The notes under the pieces are model-generated. The model had not been told where the DNA came from. It saw only the letters and a list, made by a program, of their open reading frames with translations, and did no database searches. From JAVWGW01 sp036651575 (GTDB lineage: Bacteria > Actinomycetota > Coriobacteriia > Coriobacteriales > Eggerthellaceae), in the NCBI GenBank assembly GCA_036651575.1, contig JAVVXN010000002.1, forward strand, positions 1 through 64,000: DNA of 64,000 nt, given 5' to 3'. The position numbers were made by a program, and so were the translations under genes. This document shows positions 9,824 to 18,265 of the stretch, in pieces. How positions within the stretch are numbered: the first letter of the stretch is position 1; each line of letters starts with the position of its first letter.

Positions 9824-10176
9824 TGGATTTCGAGATTCTGCCCTACGTGCTCATCGCTTTGCTTGGAGTTTTTATCAGTGCGGTATCTCAGGTTATGTTG
9901 AAAAAGGAAGCTTTGCGCGAACACGCAAGTTTGCTGGGCGAGTATATGAACCCGCTTGTTGTTGTGGCGTATGCGCTCATGCTGGTCACGACATTTATGG
10001 CAATTGTTGCGTATCGAGGCATTCCGCTTTCCATGGGCCCGGTACTGGAAGCAACCAGCTATATTTACGTTACGGTTTTCGGTGTTTTGATTTTCAAGGA
10101 AACGATCAACAGGAAAAAGGTCTTCGCTTTAGCTCTTATTGTGCTTGGTGTAGTCGTATATTCTATGGGGCTGTGA
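9823..10176 (+). CDS. Small four-helix EamA/SMR-type transporter, ArnF-like
   Basis: A 117-residue partner of the preceding protein with four hydrophobic segments and the EamA/SMR signature: a PVLEATSYIYVTVFG loop and a FKETINRKK turn, ending in a hydrophobic last helix. The ATG overlaps the upstream TGA by one base, indicating translational coupling and equal synthesis of the two subunits. It is probably the second half of a heterodimeric flippase for a polyprenyl-linked sugar. It is the last gene of the glycan operon; an inverted repeat follows. Confidence 0.8.
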   Translation: MDFEILPYVLIALLGVFISAVSQVMLKKEALREHASLLGEYMNPLVVVAYALMLVTTFMAIVAYRGIPLSMGPVLEATSYIYVTVFGVLIFKETINRKKVFALALIVLGVVVYSMGL

Positions 10177-10182
10177 CAAGAG

Positions 10183-10249
10183 CCCCCCTTTGTCTTTCGC
10201 TGAGGACAACGTCAGTTTGCAGGGAAAAGTTGCAAAAGGGGGGTATATC
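10183..10249 (+). terminator. Possible terminator, long-loop inverted repeat
   Basis: CCCCCCTTT (10183-10191) pairs perfectly with AAAGGGGGG (10235-10243), just after the flippase gene. The loop is about 43 bases and contains a small CTGA/TCAG hairpin, and only a broken T run follows. It may terminate the glycan operon before rpoD, but the long loop makes this uncertain. Confidence 0.35.
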
Positions 10250-10343
10250 TTTGCGCTCGATGTGATATATTGTTCAGCTGTACGTTTATGCCCGAAATGG
10301 ATTGATATGTTTCGGGATTCAACTTGTTTGAAAGGACACATAC

Positions 10344-11588
10344 GTGGCTGAAGCCTCAAAGAAAAAATCCTCAAGCAAAACGATACCCGCAGTGAAAATC
10401 GAAGAAAGCGCCTTAGACGATACGTTCGATGGCGACGATATCCTTGATGTGGCAGACCCTGCGCACGATGCGGTAATGCAGGAAAGCACCGCTGCTGAAG
10501 CGATTGACGAAGAAAAGCTTGAAGCCGACTTGGATGATGACGTGCTTCTCGAGGGCATCCCCGAAGAAGAACTCAAGGCCACTGTCAACGTGCAGTTGCC
10601 CAAAGTTACGAAAAGCAAGGTAAAGGCGCGCAGCAAGCGCACCACCGATACCTCGGTTACCATGCTTACAGGTGACCCGGTACGCATGTACCTCAAGGAA
10701 ATCGGCAAAGTTTCGCTTTTGACCGCCGCTGAAGAAATCGACTTGGCTATGAAGATCGAAGCCGGTCTTGATGCGGTCGATCAGCTGGAAAAAGCTGAAG
10801 AGGAAAACGTTGAACTCGAACGCCGCGAACGTCGTCGTCTTTCCCGTATCGAACAGGTGGGTCTTGACGCCAAGCAGCAGCTGATCGAGGCGAACCTGCG
10901 TCTCGTTGTTTCCATTGCGAAGCGCTATGTAGGTCGCGGTATGTTGTTCTTGGATCTTATCCAAGAGGGCAACCTCGGCTTGATTCGTGCGGTTGAAAAA
11001 TTTGACTACACCAAGGGTTTCAAGTTTTCCACGTATGCAACGTGGTGGATTCGTCAGGCCATTACGCGTGCCATTGCCGACCAGGCTCGTACGATCCGCA
11101 TTCCGGTGCACATGGTTGAAACCATCAACAAACTGGTGCGCATCCAGCGTCAGCTTCTGCAGGAATTCGGCCGTGAACCCACCCCTGAAGAAATTGGTAA
11201 GGAAATGGGTCTTCCGCCCGAGCGCGTGCGTGAAATCCAGAAGATTTCCCAGGAGCCGGTATCCCTTGAAACACCCATCGGCGAAGAAGAGGATTCTCAG
11301 CTCGGTGACTTCATCGAAGACGATGCCGCAGTGGTGCCACCTGATGCTGCTAGTTTTTCCATGCTGCAAGAACAGCTCAACAAGGTGCTTGACGGCCTGG
11401 CCGAACGTGAGCGTAAGGTGATAGCTTTGCGCTTTGGTTTGGAAGACGGTCATCCGCGCACGCTTGAAGAAGTGGGTCGTGAGTTTGGCGTGACGCGTGA
11501 GCGCATTCGCCAAATCGAAAGCAAGACGCTCGCGAAGTTGCGCCATCCTTCCCGTTCGTCCAAATTGAAGGACTACTTAGAAGATTAG
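10344..11588 (+). CDS. rpoD: Primary sigma factor RpoD (sigma-70, HrdB-like)
   Basis: The housekeeping sigma factor, 414 residues. An acidic and lysine-rich head of about 105 residues precedes region 1.2 (DPVRMYLKEIGKV). Region 2 (residues ~175-245) carries LIEANLRLVVSIAKRYVGRG and the -10-recognition segment FSTYATWWIRQAI. Region 3 follows, then region 4 with the helix-turn-helix TLEEVGREFGVTRERIRQIE. The start is GTG 10344 with GAAAGGA about 8 bases upstream. The head lacks the large non-conserved insertion of E. coli RpoD, as usual for Gram-positive and actinobacterial proteins. rlmKL follows after 7 bases. Confidence 0.97.
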   Translation: MAEASKKKSSSKTIPAVKIEESALDDTFDGDDILDVADPAHDAVMQESTAAEAIDEEKLEADLDDDVLLEGIPEEELKATVNVQLPKVTKSKVKARSKRTTDTSVTMLTGDPVRMYLKEIGKVSLLTAAEEIDLAMKIEAGLDAVDQLEKAEEENVELERRERRRLSRIEQVGLDAKQQLIEANLRLVVSIAKRYVGRGMLFLDLIQEGNLGLIRAVEKFDYTKGFKFSTYATWWIRQAITRAIADQARTIRIPVHMVETINKLVRIQRQLLQEFGREPTPEEIGKEMGLPPERVREIQKISQEPVSLETPIGEEEDSQLGDFIEDDAAVVPPDAASFSMLQEQLNKVLDGLAERERKVIALRFGLEDGHPRTLEEVGREFGVTRERIRQIESKTLAKLRHPSRSSKLKDYLED

Positions 11589-11595
11589 GAACTTC

Positions 11596-13854
11596 GTGGA
11601 TAACGATGAGTTTTTTGCTACCTGTCCGTTCGGTTTCGAAGCGCAGCTAGCGCAAGAACTGAAGAACCTTAAAGCCAAACGCGTGCGCCCCTTAAGCGGG
11701 GGCGTTGCGTTTTTTGGGACGATTGAAACCGCCTATCGCGCGTGTTTGTGGTCGCGCACGGCATCGCGCGTCCTTTTGATACTCTCTCGTTTTTCCTGCG
11801 AGGATGCCGAGGCTTTGTATGAGGGAGCCAAGGGGGTGGATTGGACGCAGCATATCGGGCAAGGGGGTACCCTTTCGGTACGCGCGCGCGGCGTTAACGA
11901 TGCGTTGCGCAATACCCAATTTGTGGGCGTCAAGGTAAAGGATGCGGTGTGCGACGTGTTGCGCGAGGCACGCGGTGTGCGTCCCGACGTACAGTCCATT
12001 CGTCCCGATGTGGTGATCGATATTGCGGTTCGCGGCGAAAAGGCAACGCTTGCCTTGGATTTGTCGGGTGAATCGTTGCATCGTCGCGGTTATCGCGAAG
12101 CGGGGGTGCAGGGCATCGCCCCTTTGAAAGAAGCACTTGCTGCGGCAATTTTGCTGAAAACGGGCTGGTCAAACGATGTTGCAGAAGATGAAACCTTCCT
12201 TGATCCGATGTGCGGTAGCGCTACGCTGTGCATCGAAGCGGCAATGATTGCGGCCGACATGGCACCAGGTCTGCTGCGTGATTATTGGGGCTTTACCGGA
12301 TGGCTTGGTCACGACCAAGCGCTGTGGGACGATATCGTGACCGCTGCTGATGGTGCGCTTGAGGCGGGTCTTGTTGATATGCCGCGCATAGTGGGATCTG
12401 ACTGCGATCCGGAAGCCATCGCACTGGCGCGCGATAACGCCAAGAGGGCAGGGTTGGCCAGCCATATCGAGTTTTCCGTGTGCGACGTTTCTGAAATCGG
12501 GCGCTTTGTGCGCGATGATTCGCGGCGTTTCATTATCGCCACGAATCCTCCCTATGCGCATCGTCTTGACACCGAAGCGCAGCTGCCGCAGCTCTATGCT
12601 GCCTTCGCCGAAGGCCTGTCGGTTATCCCTGCCACCTCGCGCCTGGCGGTTATCACGCCGGATGAATCCATCGACGATTCGCTGGGACTTGTACCGGAAG
12701 ATACGCTGTCGCTGTTCAACGGACCGATTGAAACAACGTTGCGCCTTTACACGCTTGCTCCCGTAACCCATGAAACCGTGGTCATTTCAACCCTTCCCGA
12801 AGGCAGGGAATGCGAAGTCGCCGTTATCGAAAAGAATTCCGATCAGTTTGCGGCACGTTTGCGCAAGGTGGCCAAAGAACGCATGAAGTGGGCTCGCAAA
12901 AACAATATCGCTTGCTATCGCATCTACGATGCTGACCTGCCTGATTATTCCGTGTCGATCGATCTTTATCACGGTACGGGATATCACAAGGGTGAAGTGT
13001 TCATGGTTATCGCCGAATATGCTCCTCCTGCAGAAATCGATGAAGAGCGCGCCCGCAAGCGGTACAGCGATGTGCTGCTGTTGGCTCCGCTGGTGGTGGG
13101 AGTCGATTCTTCCCATGTGTTTTCAAAGACGCGTCGCCGCGATAAGGGCGGTTCTCAATATGCGCACGCGCGCAACAAGTCGTTTGTGACGCGCACGACG
13201 GAAGCCGGGTTTGTTTTCGAAGTCGATTTGAGCGGATATCTTGATACGGGTATCTTCCTCGACCATCGCATGACGCGCGCACTGGTGGGTTCGCTTGCGC
13301 ACGACACCCGTTTTCTTAACCTGTTTGCCTATACGGGTACGGCTACCGTGCATGCAGCGGGGGGTTGGGCTCTGGAAACCACCACGGTCGATCTTTCGCA
13401 GACCTATCTCGAATGGGCGCAGCGCAACATGGAGCTCAATCGCTTCACGGGCGATGCGCATCGCTTCATCAAGGCCGATGTTTCGACCTGGGTGACCGAA
13501 GAGAGACGCAGTGGGCGCACCTACGATTTGATCTTTGTCGATCCGCCGACGTTTTCAAATTCAAAATCCATGGGGTCGGTTACGTGGAGCGTGCAACGCG
13601 ACCATGCCGAGCTGCTGATAGGGGTATCGCGCCTGTTGGAAGAGGGTGGAGTTGCAATTTTTTCATGCAACCTGCGCAATTTCAAGCCCGATTACGAAAA
13701 GCTGGAGCGCTACGGCGTTGCCATGAAAGATATCACGGCAGCTACGATCCCGCATGATTTCGAGCGCAACGCGCGCATTCACAAATGCTATTTCATGTGG
13801 CGCTTAGGTGATACGGTGGCAGCCGAAATCGTGGAAACGGCCGCTGCACGATGA
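11596..13854 (+). CDS. rlmKL: Bifunctional 23S rRNA methyltransferase RlmKL
   Basis: A 752-residue fused enzyme that methylates 23S rRNA, by homology at G2445 (N2, RlmL half) and G2069 (N7, RlmK half). The N-terminal THUMP domain (~45-155) leads into the first SAM methyltransferase, with DPMCGSATLCIEAA and the catalytic NPPY near residue 317. The second methyltransferase occupies roughly residues 430-745 with LNLFAYTGTATV and VDPPTFSNSK. The start is GTG 11596. The stop overlaps the ATG of the next gene (ATGA). Fusion of the two halves as in gamma-proteobacteria is intact, with no frameshift. Confidence 0.95.
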   Translation: MDNDEFFATCPFGFEAQLAQELKNLKAKRVRPLSGGVAFFGTIETAYRACLWSRTASRVLLILSRFSCEDAEALYEGAKGVDWTQHIGQGGTLSVRARGVNDALRNTQFVGVKVKDAVCDVLREARGVRPDVQSIRPDVVIDIAVRGEKATLALDLSGESLHRRGYREAGVQGIAPLKEALAAAILLKTGWSNDVAEDETFLDPMCGSATLCIEAAMIAADMAPGLLRDYWGFTGWLGHDQALWDDIVTAADGALEAGLVDMPRIVGSDCDPEAIALARDNAKRAGLASHIEFSVCDVSEIGRFVRDDSRRFIIATNPPYAHRLDTEAQLPQLYAAFAEGLSVIPATSRLAVITPDESIDDSLGLVPEDTLSLFNGPIETTLRLYTLAPVTHETVVISTLPEGRECEVAVIEKNSDQFAARLRKVAKERMKWARKNNIACYRIYDADLPDYSVSIDLYHGTGYHKGEVFMVIAEYAPPAEIDEERARKRYSDVLLLAPLVVGVDSSHVFSKTRRRDKGGSQYAHARNKSFVTRTTEAGFVFEVDLSGYLDTGIFLDHRMTRALVGSLAHDTRFLNLFAYTGTATVHAAGGWALETTTVDLSQTYLEWAQRNMELNRFTGDAHRFIKADVSTWVTEERRSGRTYDLIFVDPPTFSNSKSMGSVTWSVQRDHAELLIGVSRLLEEGGVAIFSCNLRNFKPDYEKLERYGVAMKDITAATIPHDFERNARIHKCYFMWRLGDTVAAEIVETAAAR

Positions 13855-15353
13855 GTGTTGCCGCGCACATCAAGAGGGTTGTGGAACGCATGAAGTCGGG
13901 GGAGGGGTGCAGCGCGAAAGCAGGCACCCCTCGTGTTTTGCCTGTTGAAGTTTTTCTTTCTTCGGCAGAACAACGGAATACGCCGCTTTCTGCGCACTTC
14001 GTGTTCGATCCGGATGCGGAAATGGACCTGATTAAGATGTATCCGGATCAAATCGCGCAACGGGTATCCGGTTTCGGTGCCGCGTTGACTGAAGCATGTG
14101 CGCACACGTTTCTTCGGCTGCCCGACGCGGTGCAAAACCGCGTGATCAATCTAACGTTCGGTGCGGAAGGTAACGCGTATCGTTTGGCGCGCATTCCCGT
14201 GCAGAGCTGTGATTTTTCCCTGGGTAACTATTCTTATGTTTCACGCAAATCCGATGTTGATTTGCGTGATTTCTCTCTCGCTCACGACGAGGAGCAGCTT
14301 TTTCCGTTGTTTCGTGCGGCTCAAAGTGCACAGCCCGCTTTGGAGTTTTTCGCTTCGCCCTGGTCGCCTCCTGCTTTCATGAAGACGAATCGTTCCATGA
14401 ATTTCGGAGGCCGTTTGCGGCCGAAGTATTACAACCGATGGGCGTGCGTGCTTGTGCGTTATCTTGCCGAAATGAGGCAGCAAGGTTTTGCGGTGAATCG
14501 TTTGAGCTTGCAAAACGAACCGAATGCGGCACAGCGCTGGGATTCGTGTCTGTTTTCTGCCGAAGAAGAACGTACCTTCGCGGTCGATTTTCTCTACCCT
14601 GCGCTTGTTGCGGCGGGTTTGGGTGACGTACGCTTGTTTTGTTGGGATCACAATAAGGAGCGCATTCTCGATCGCGCACAGGCCACGCTGCGCGACGCGG
14701 CGGCTTTGGAAGCTTTCGGGGGCGTGGCGTTTCATTGGTACGCGGGTGACCATTTCGAGGCGCTGCAGCGCGCGTGCGCCCTGTTTCCCGATAAGGAATT
14801 CATCCATACCGAAGGTTGTGTTGAGTATTCTCGTGAGGCCGATGTTTCTCAGGTTCACGCGGCCGAACACTATGCTCACGACATCATCGGTGATTTCAAT
14901 GCGGGTGCGCAAGGCTATATCGATTGGAACATGTTGCTCAATGCGCAGGGCGGCCCTAACCACGTGCAGAATTACTGTGATGCGCCGCTTATGGCGACCG
15001 AAGATGGGCAGGATGTGCAGGTAAACTTAAGCCATACCTACATCGGTCATTTTTCACACTTCGTGGCGCCTGGGGCGCACGTGTGCCTTGTTTCGCGCAG
15101 CGCTGATGCCCTAGAAGCGCTGGGATTTGTTAACCCTGACGGCGGCCGTGTGCTGGTGGTGCTCAATGCTCGCGACGCTGCGGCAAGCACACGCGTTTGC
15201 GAAGGCGACTACGTGTGCTCCCTCACCCTTGAACCCCACTCCATCGCCACCTTGGTGTGGACGCTGGGCGGGGAGGCAACCGCGGGCACAGCGGATGGCG
15301 CGGCAGGGGAGCGCGCAACTGAGGGCGCTGCCGATGGAGAGAACGCCTACTAG
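13851..15353 (+). CDS. GH30-family glycoside hydrolase (glucosylceramidase-like)
   Basis: A 500-residue retaining glycosidase of family GH30. The barrel opens with VSGFGAALTEA, then ASPWSPPAFMKTN. The likely acid/base is E223 in LSLQNEPN and the nucleophile E321 in IHTEGC, both in the expected order. A beta-sandwich tail with NPDGGRVLVVLNARD follows, and the last 30 residues are an Ala/Gly/Thr-rich low-complexity tail. No signal peptide is visible, so it is probably cytoplasmic and acts on imported glycosides; the substrate is unknown. It overlaps rlmKL by four bases (ATGA), an odd partner for a glycosidase. Confidence 0.85.
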   Translation: MSVAAHIKRVVERMKSGEGCSAKAGTPRVLPVEVFLSSAEQRNTPLSAHFVFDPDAEMDLIKMYPDQIAQRVSGFGAALTEACAHTFLRLPDAVQNRVINLTFGAEGNAYRLARIPVQSCDFSLGNYSYVSRKSDVDLRDFSLAHDEEQLFPLFRAAQSAQPALEFFASPWSPPAFMKTNRSMNFGGRLRPKYYNRWACVLVRYLAEMRQQGFAVNRLSLQNEPNAAQRWDSCLFSAEEERTFAVDFLYPALVAAGLGDVRLFCWDHNKERILDRAQATLRDAAALEAFGGVAFHWYAGDHFEALQRACALFPDKEFIHTEGCVEYSREADVSQVHAAEHYAHDIIGDFNAGAQGYIDWNMLLNAQGGPNHVQNYCDAPLMATEDGQDVQVNLSHTYIGHFSHFVAPGAHVCLVSRSADALEALGFVNPDGGRVLVVLNARDAAASTRVCEGDYVCSLTLEPHSIATLVWTLGGEATAGTADGAAGERATEGAADGENAY

Positions 15354-15418
15354 GCGAAAGGGCAAACGCCTCCGAAAAACCCTAGGGCTAGATCCGGATT
15401 TAAAGCCTTGGAAATACA

Positions 15419-15453
15419 ACAGGCCACACGCAATTGTGTGGCCTGTACTTTTT
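15419..15453 (+). terminator. Intrinsic terminator after the GH30 gene
   Basis: ACAGGCCACAC (15419-15429) pairs perfectly over 11 bases with GTGTGGCCTGT (15436-15446) around a six-base loop, followed by a run of five T at 15449-15453. It ends the rpoD-rlmKL-GH30 transcript and faces the convergent tRNA gene. Confidence 0.88.
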
Positions 15454-15455
15454 AA

Positions 15456-15530
15456 TGGCTCCCCGGGTAGGATTCGAACCTACAACCCTCCGGTTAACAG
15501 CCGGATGCTCTGCCGTTGAGCTACCGAGGA
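15456..15530 (-). tRNA. tRNA-Asn (anticodon GTT), CCA encoded
   Basis: Reading the minus strand from 15530, the acceptor strand TCCTCGG pairs with CCGGGGA before discriminator G and an encoded CCA at 15458-15456. The D arm has TAGCTCAACGGCAGAGCA. The anticodon loop CTGTTAA sits on a CCGGC/CCGG-type stem and gives anticodon GTT. The T arm has GGTTCGAATCC. Length is 75 bases including CCA, and position 4 is a T-G wobble. Confidence 0.97.
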
Positions 15531-15565
15531 ATAACGGCTTGCGCTATGAAGCGGCGCAAGTGGAA

Positions 15566-15593
15566 ATTATACCTGAATGGGGAAAGTTGGCAA
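15566..15593 (-). promoter_or_regulatory. Sigma-70 promoter for tRNA-Asn
   Basis: On the minus strand TTGCCA (15593-15588) is followed after 16 bases by a perfect TATAAT (15571-15566). Transcription would start about 30 bases before the mature tRNA 5' end at 15530. Confidence 0.8.
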
Positions 15594-15792
15594 GAGGGTA
15601 TTTTTCAAACAGCCGCTGAATGCTCTCAATCCCACAATCCCCACACTCTAACGGCAAGCCATCCGATTGTTTATGCGTGATTTTTGCCGATGTAAAGCCT
15701 GTTTTGCGGCAAAGTGCATTACCCTTGGAAAAGCACTATTTGGCGAAGCATGCGAAGCGGGTGCACACGCATGCAAGAAAGGTGGAACCGTT

Positions 15793-16371
15793 ATGGCGCA
15801 AGACAATAAACTCGGAACCAAAATCACAACCCTGCGCGAGTCTTTGCGACTATCGCAAGAAGAGCTTGCCCAGCGCTGCAACTGTGATTTGAGCGTTATC
15901 GAGGGTCTTGAAGCCGGGCAGCTTGCACCATCGCTTGCTCCTCTTATCAAGATTACGCGCGCCCTAGGGGTGCGTCTGGGCACGTTGATGGATGACGATG
16001 TGGCCTTGGGGCCGGTGTATACCCAGGTGGGGCAAATTGAAGCAGCAACGCGCATGAAAAGCCTTGAAACTTCTTCCGATGCGGGAACGCTTAACTTCTT
16101 TTCGTTGGCCGAAGGGCGCAGCTCGCGCCACATGGATCCGTTTATCATCACGGTTGCGCCGTCGGGGGATATGGATCACGTGCTTTCGCAGCATGAGGGA
16201 GAAGAATTCCTTTACGGCATCGAAGGGCCCGTCGAAATCGAATACGGCAAGGAAACCTACGTCTTGCAGCCGGGCGAAAGTATCTACTACGATTCAATCG
16301 TCCCCCATCAGGTGCGTGCTCACGATAATCAAACGGCGAAGTTCTTAGCTGTCGTCTACACCCCGATTTAG
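15793..16371 (+). CDS. XRE-family regulator with C-terminal cupin
   Basis: A 192-residue transcription regulator. The N-terminal helix-turn-helix is at about residues 10-64 (TTLRESLRLSQEELAQRC, then IEGLEAGQLAPS). The C-terminal cupin barrel is at about 105-190 with HEGEEFLYGIEG and LQPGESIYYDS. Such proteins sense a small ligand through the cupin and often control an adjacent metabolic gene. Here an acyl-CoA ligase follows after 10 bases, with its ribosome site overlapping this stop. ATG 15793 was chosen for the GAAAGGTGG 8 bases upstream and because the longer frame adds a non-family Cys-rich stretch. Confidence 0.88.
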   Translation: MAQDNKLGTKITTLRESLRLSQEELAQRCNCDLSVIEGLEAGQLAPSLAPLIKITRALGVRLGTLMDDDVALGPVYTQVGQIEAATRMKSLETSSDAGTLNFFSLAEGRSSRHMDPFIITVAPSGDMDHVLSQHEGEEFLYGIEGPVEIEYGKETYVLQPGESIYYDSIVPHQVRAHDNQTAKFLAVVYTPI

Positions 16372-16381
16372 GAGTTGCTCT

Positions 16382-18091
16382 ATGGTTGATACACCGTGTG
16401 GGGAGCCCGGCTCTCCTGAATACCCTCTGCACTCAGAACTGACCATCGGTCGCTATTTTCGCAATCAGGTGGCGATCGATCCCGACCATGAATTCGTGGT
16501 ATATCCCGACCGCGATCTGCGCTGGACCTACAAAGACTTCGATGAGCGCACCGACAACCTTGCCCGAGGCATGTTGGCTATCGGCATGGAGCCGGGAGAT
16601 CACCTGGGGGTGTGGGCACGCAACATTCCCGACTGGCTGACCTTTATGTATGCCACGGCTAAAATCGGCGTCGTCATGGTGACGATGAATCCGGTCTACA
16701 AAATCCATGAACTCGAGTACGTGCTCAAGCAATCCGACATGAAGGCGCTGTGCATCATCGACGCCTACCGCGATGTCGATTATATTGAAATTATTCGCGA
16801 GCTCATCCCCGAAACGCTCACGTGTCAGCGGGGGCATTTGGTGGCCGACGAATTCCCCTTCCTGAAAAATCTCATTTATATGGGGCCGGAAAAACACCGC
16901 GGGTTTTACAGCGTGCCCGAGCTGCTGCTTTTGGGCGACAACGTATCAAACGACGCGTTGATCGAAGCCGAAACGCGTTTTGACAACAACGATATCGTCA
17001 TGATGCAATATACCTCCGGCACAACCGGATTTCCCAAGGGCGTCATGCTGACGCATCGCAACATTTTAAACAACGGTTTTTATATCGGCGAAGGGCAAGA
17101 GCTCACCGCCGACGACCGCATTTGCCTACCGGTACCTTTTTTCCACTGCTTCGGCTGCGTGCTGGGCGTTATGGCGTCTCTGACGCATCGATCCACGATG
17201 ATTCCCGTGGAGGAATTCAAGGCAGAAATGGTACTGCAGGCCGTGCACAAAGAACGGGCAACGGCTCTCTACGGCGTGCCAACCATGTTTATCGCCGAGC
17301 TGAATCATCCCGACTTCGACATGTTTGATTTGACCAGTTTGCGTACTGGCATCATGGCGGGGTCTCCCTGTCCGGTTGAGACGATGAAGGAAGCCATCGA
17401 AAAGATGCACATGACCGAGTGCACCATCTGCTATGGCTTAACCGAAACAAGCCCCGTATTCACGCAGACGACCATTCACGATGATCTGCAGCATAAGTGC
17501 GAAACGGTGGGGCGCAAGCATCCTCCGGTGCAGGTGCGCGTCATCGATCCCGAAACGGGCGAGGAATGCGCCCTGGGGCAGCCCGGCGAGTTGTGCTGCC
17601 GTGGCTACAACGTCATGAAGGGCTACTACAAGATGCCCGAAGAAACCGCCCAAGCCATCGATGCGGAAGGTTTTCTGCATTCGGGGGATTTGGGCACGGT
17701 TGATGCACAAGGGTACTACCGCGTTACGGGGCGCATCAAGGACATGATTATCCGGGCGGGTGAAAACATCTATCCGCTCGAAGTGGAGAATTTCTATCTG
17801 GGTATGCCCGGTGTTTTGGATGCGCAGGTCATCGGTATCCCCGATGAACGCTGTGGCGAAATCGTCGGACTGTTTGTGCGCACGCGCCCCGGTTATGAAG
17901 ACATGACCGAAGATGATGCACGCCAATATGGCATCGCGCGCATGGCGCGCTACAAGGTGCCCAAGCACGTGTTTTTCGTCGATGATTTCCCCATGACGGC
18001 ATCGAATAAGATCCAGAAGTTCAAGCTGCGCGAAATGGCGATAGATATCTTAGGTCGCCAAGGCATCAAAGTGTTCGCAAGCGAAAAATAG
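16382..18091 (+). CDS. AMP-forming acyl-CoA ligase
   Basis: A 569-residue ANL-superfamily adenylating enzyme, soluble. The P-loop-like YTSGTTGFPKG is near residues 209-219. Next are CYGLTETSPVF (A5 motif), then SGDLGTVDAQGYYRVTGRIKDMIIRAGENIYP (split here: SGDLGTVD, VTGRIKDMI, GENIYPLE), and near the C-terminus the catalytic lysine in TASNKIQKFKLRE. It resembles medium- and long-chain acyl-CoA synthetases. It is paired with an XRE-cupin regulator, suggesting a ligand-induced degradation or activation step for a carboxylic acid. AGGAG overlaps the upstream stop and sets the start. The substrate is unknown. Confidence 0.88.
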   Translation: MVDTPCGEPGSPEYPLHSELTIGRYFRNQVAIDPDHEFVVYPDRDLRWTYKDFDERTDNLARGMLAIGMEPGDHLGVWARNIPDWLTFMYATAKIGVVMVTMNPVYKIHELEYVLKQSDMKALCIIDAYRDVDYIEIIRELIPETLTCQRGHLVADEFPFLKNLIYMGPEKHRGFYSVPELLLLGDNVSNDALIEAETRFDNNDIVMMQYTSGTTGFPKGVMLTHRNILNNGFYIGEGQELTADDRICLPVPFFHCFGCVLGVMASLTHRSTMIPVEEFKAEMVLQAVHKERATALYGVPTMFIAELNHPDFDMFDLTSLRTGIMAGSPCPVETMKEAIEKMHMTECTICYGLTETSPVFTQTTIHDDLQHKCETVGRKHPPVQVRVIDPETGEECALGQPGELCCRGYNVMKGYYKMPEETAQAIDAEGFLHSGDLGTVDAQGYYRVTGRIKDMIIRAGENIYPLEVENFYLGMPGVLDAQVIGIPDERCGEIVGLFVRTRPGYEDMTEDDARQYGIARMARYKVPKHVFFVDDFPMTASNKIQKFKLREMAIDILGRQGIKVFASEK

Positions 18092-18096
18092 AGAAC

Positions 18097-18119
18097 AGCC
18101 ACGGGGTTTCTCCGTGGCT
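18097..18119 (+). terminator. Hairpin after the acyl-CoA ligase
   Basis: AGCCACGG (18097-18104) pairs with CCGTGGCT (18112-18119), six bases past the ligase stop codon. There is no T run on the + strand. It is either an unusual terminator or an RNA-stabilising hairpin. Confidence 0.45.
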
Positions 18120-18149
18120 AACAGTGAGTTAAAAAACGTAAAAGCACCC

Positions 18150-18178
18150 TTGACTAACAGTATGAACATGCCTACGCT
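18150..18178 (+). promoter_or_regulatory. Candidate promoter for the FAD reductase
   Basis: TTGACT (18150-18155), a 17-base spacer and TACGCT (18173-18178) lie about 90 bases before the start at 18266. The -35 is near consensus and the -10 is weak. It suggests the reductase is transcribed separately from the ligase. Confidence 0.5.
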
Positions 18179-18265
18179 TAGATTTTGTTTGCGCTTTTCC
18201 AGAGGGGAAAAACGCCGTTAATCGTGCGTAGGCATCTCTGTGTTTACGCAGTGTGGAGGGAAAAT

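Noticed and set aside
10413..11546. A 377-codon open frame antisense to rpoD
   Set aside because: It lies fully inside a certain sigma-factor gene, has no homology that I recognise and looks like a shadow of strong codon bias in the sense frame.
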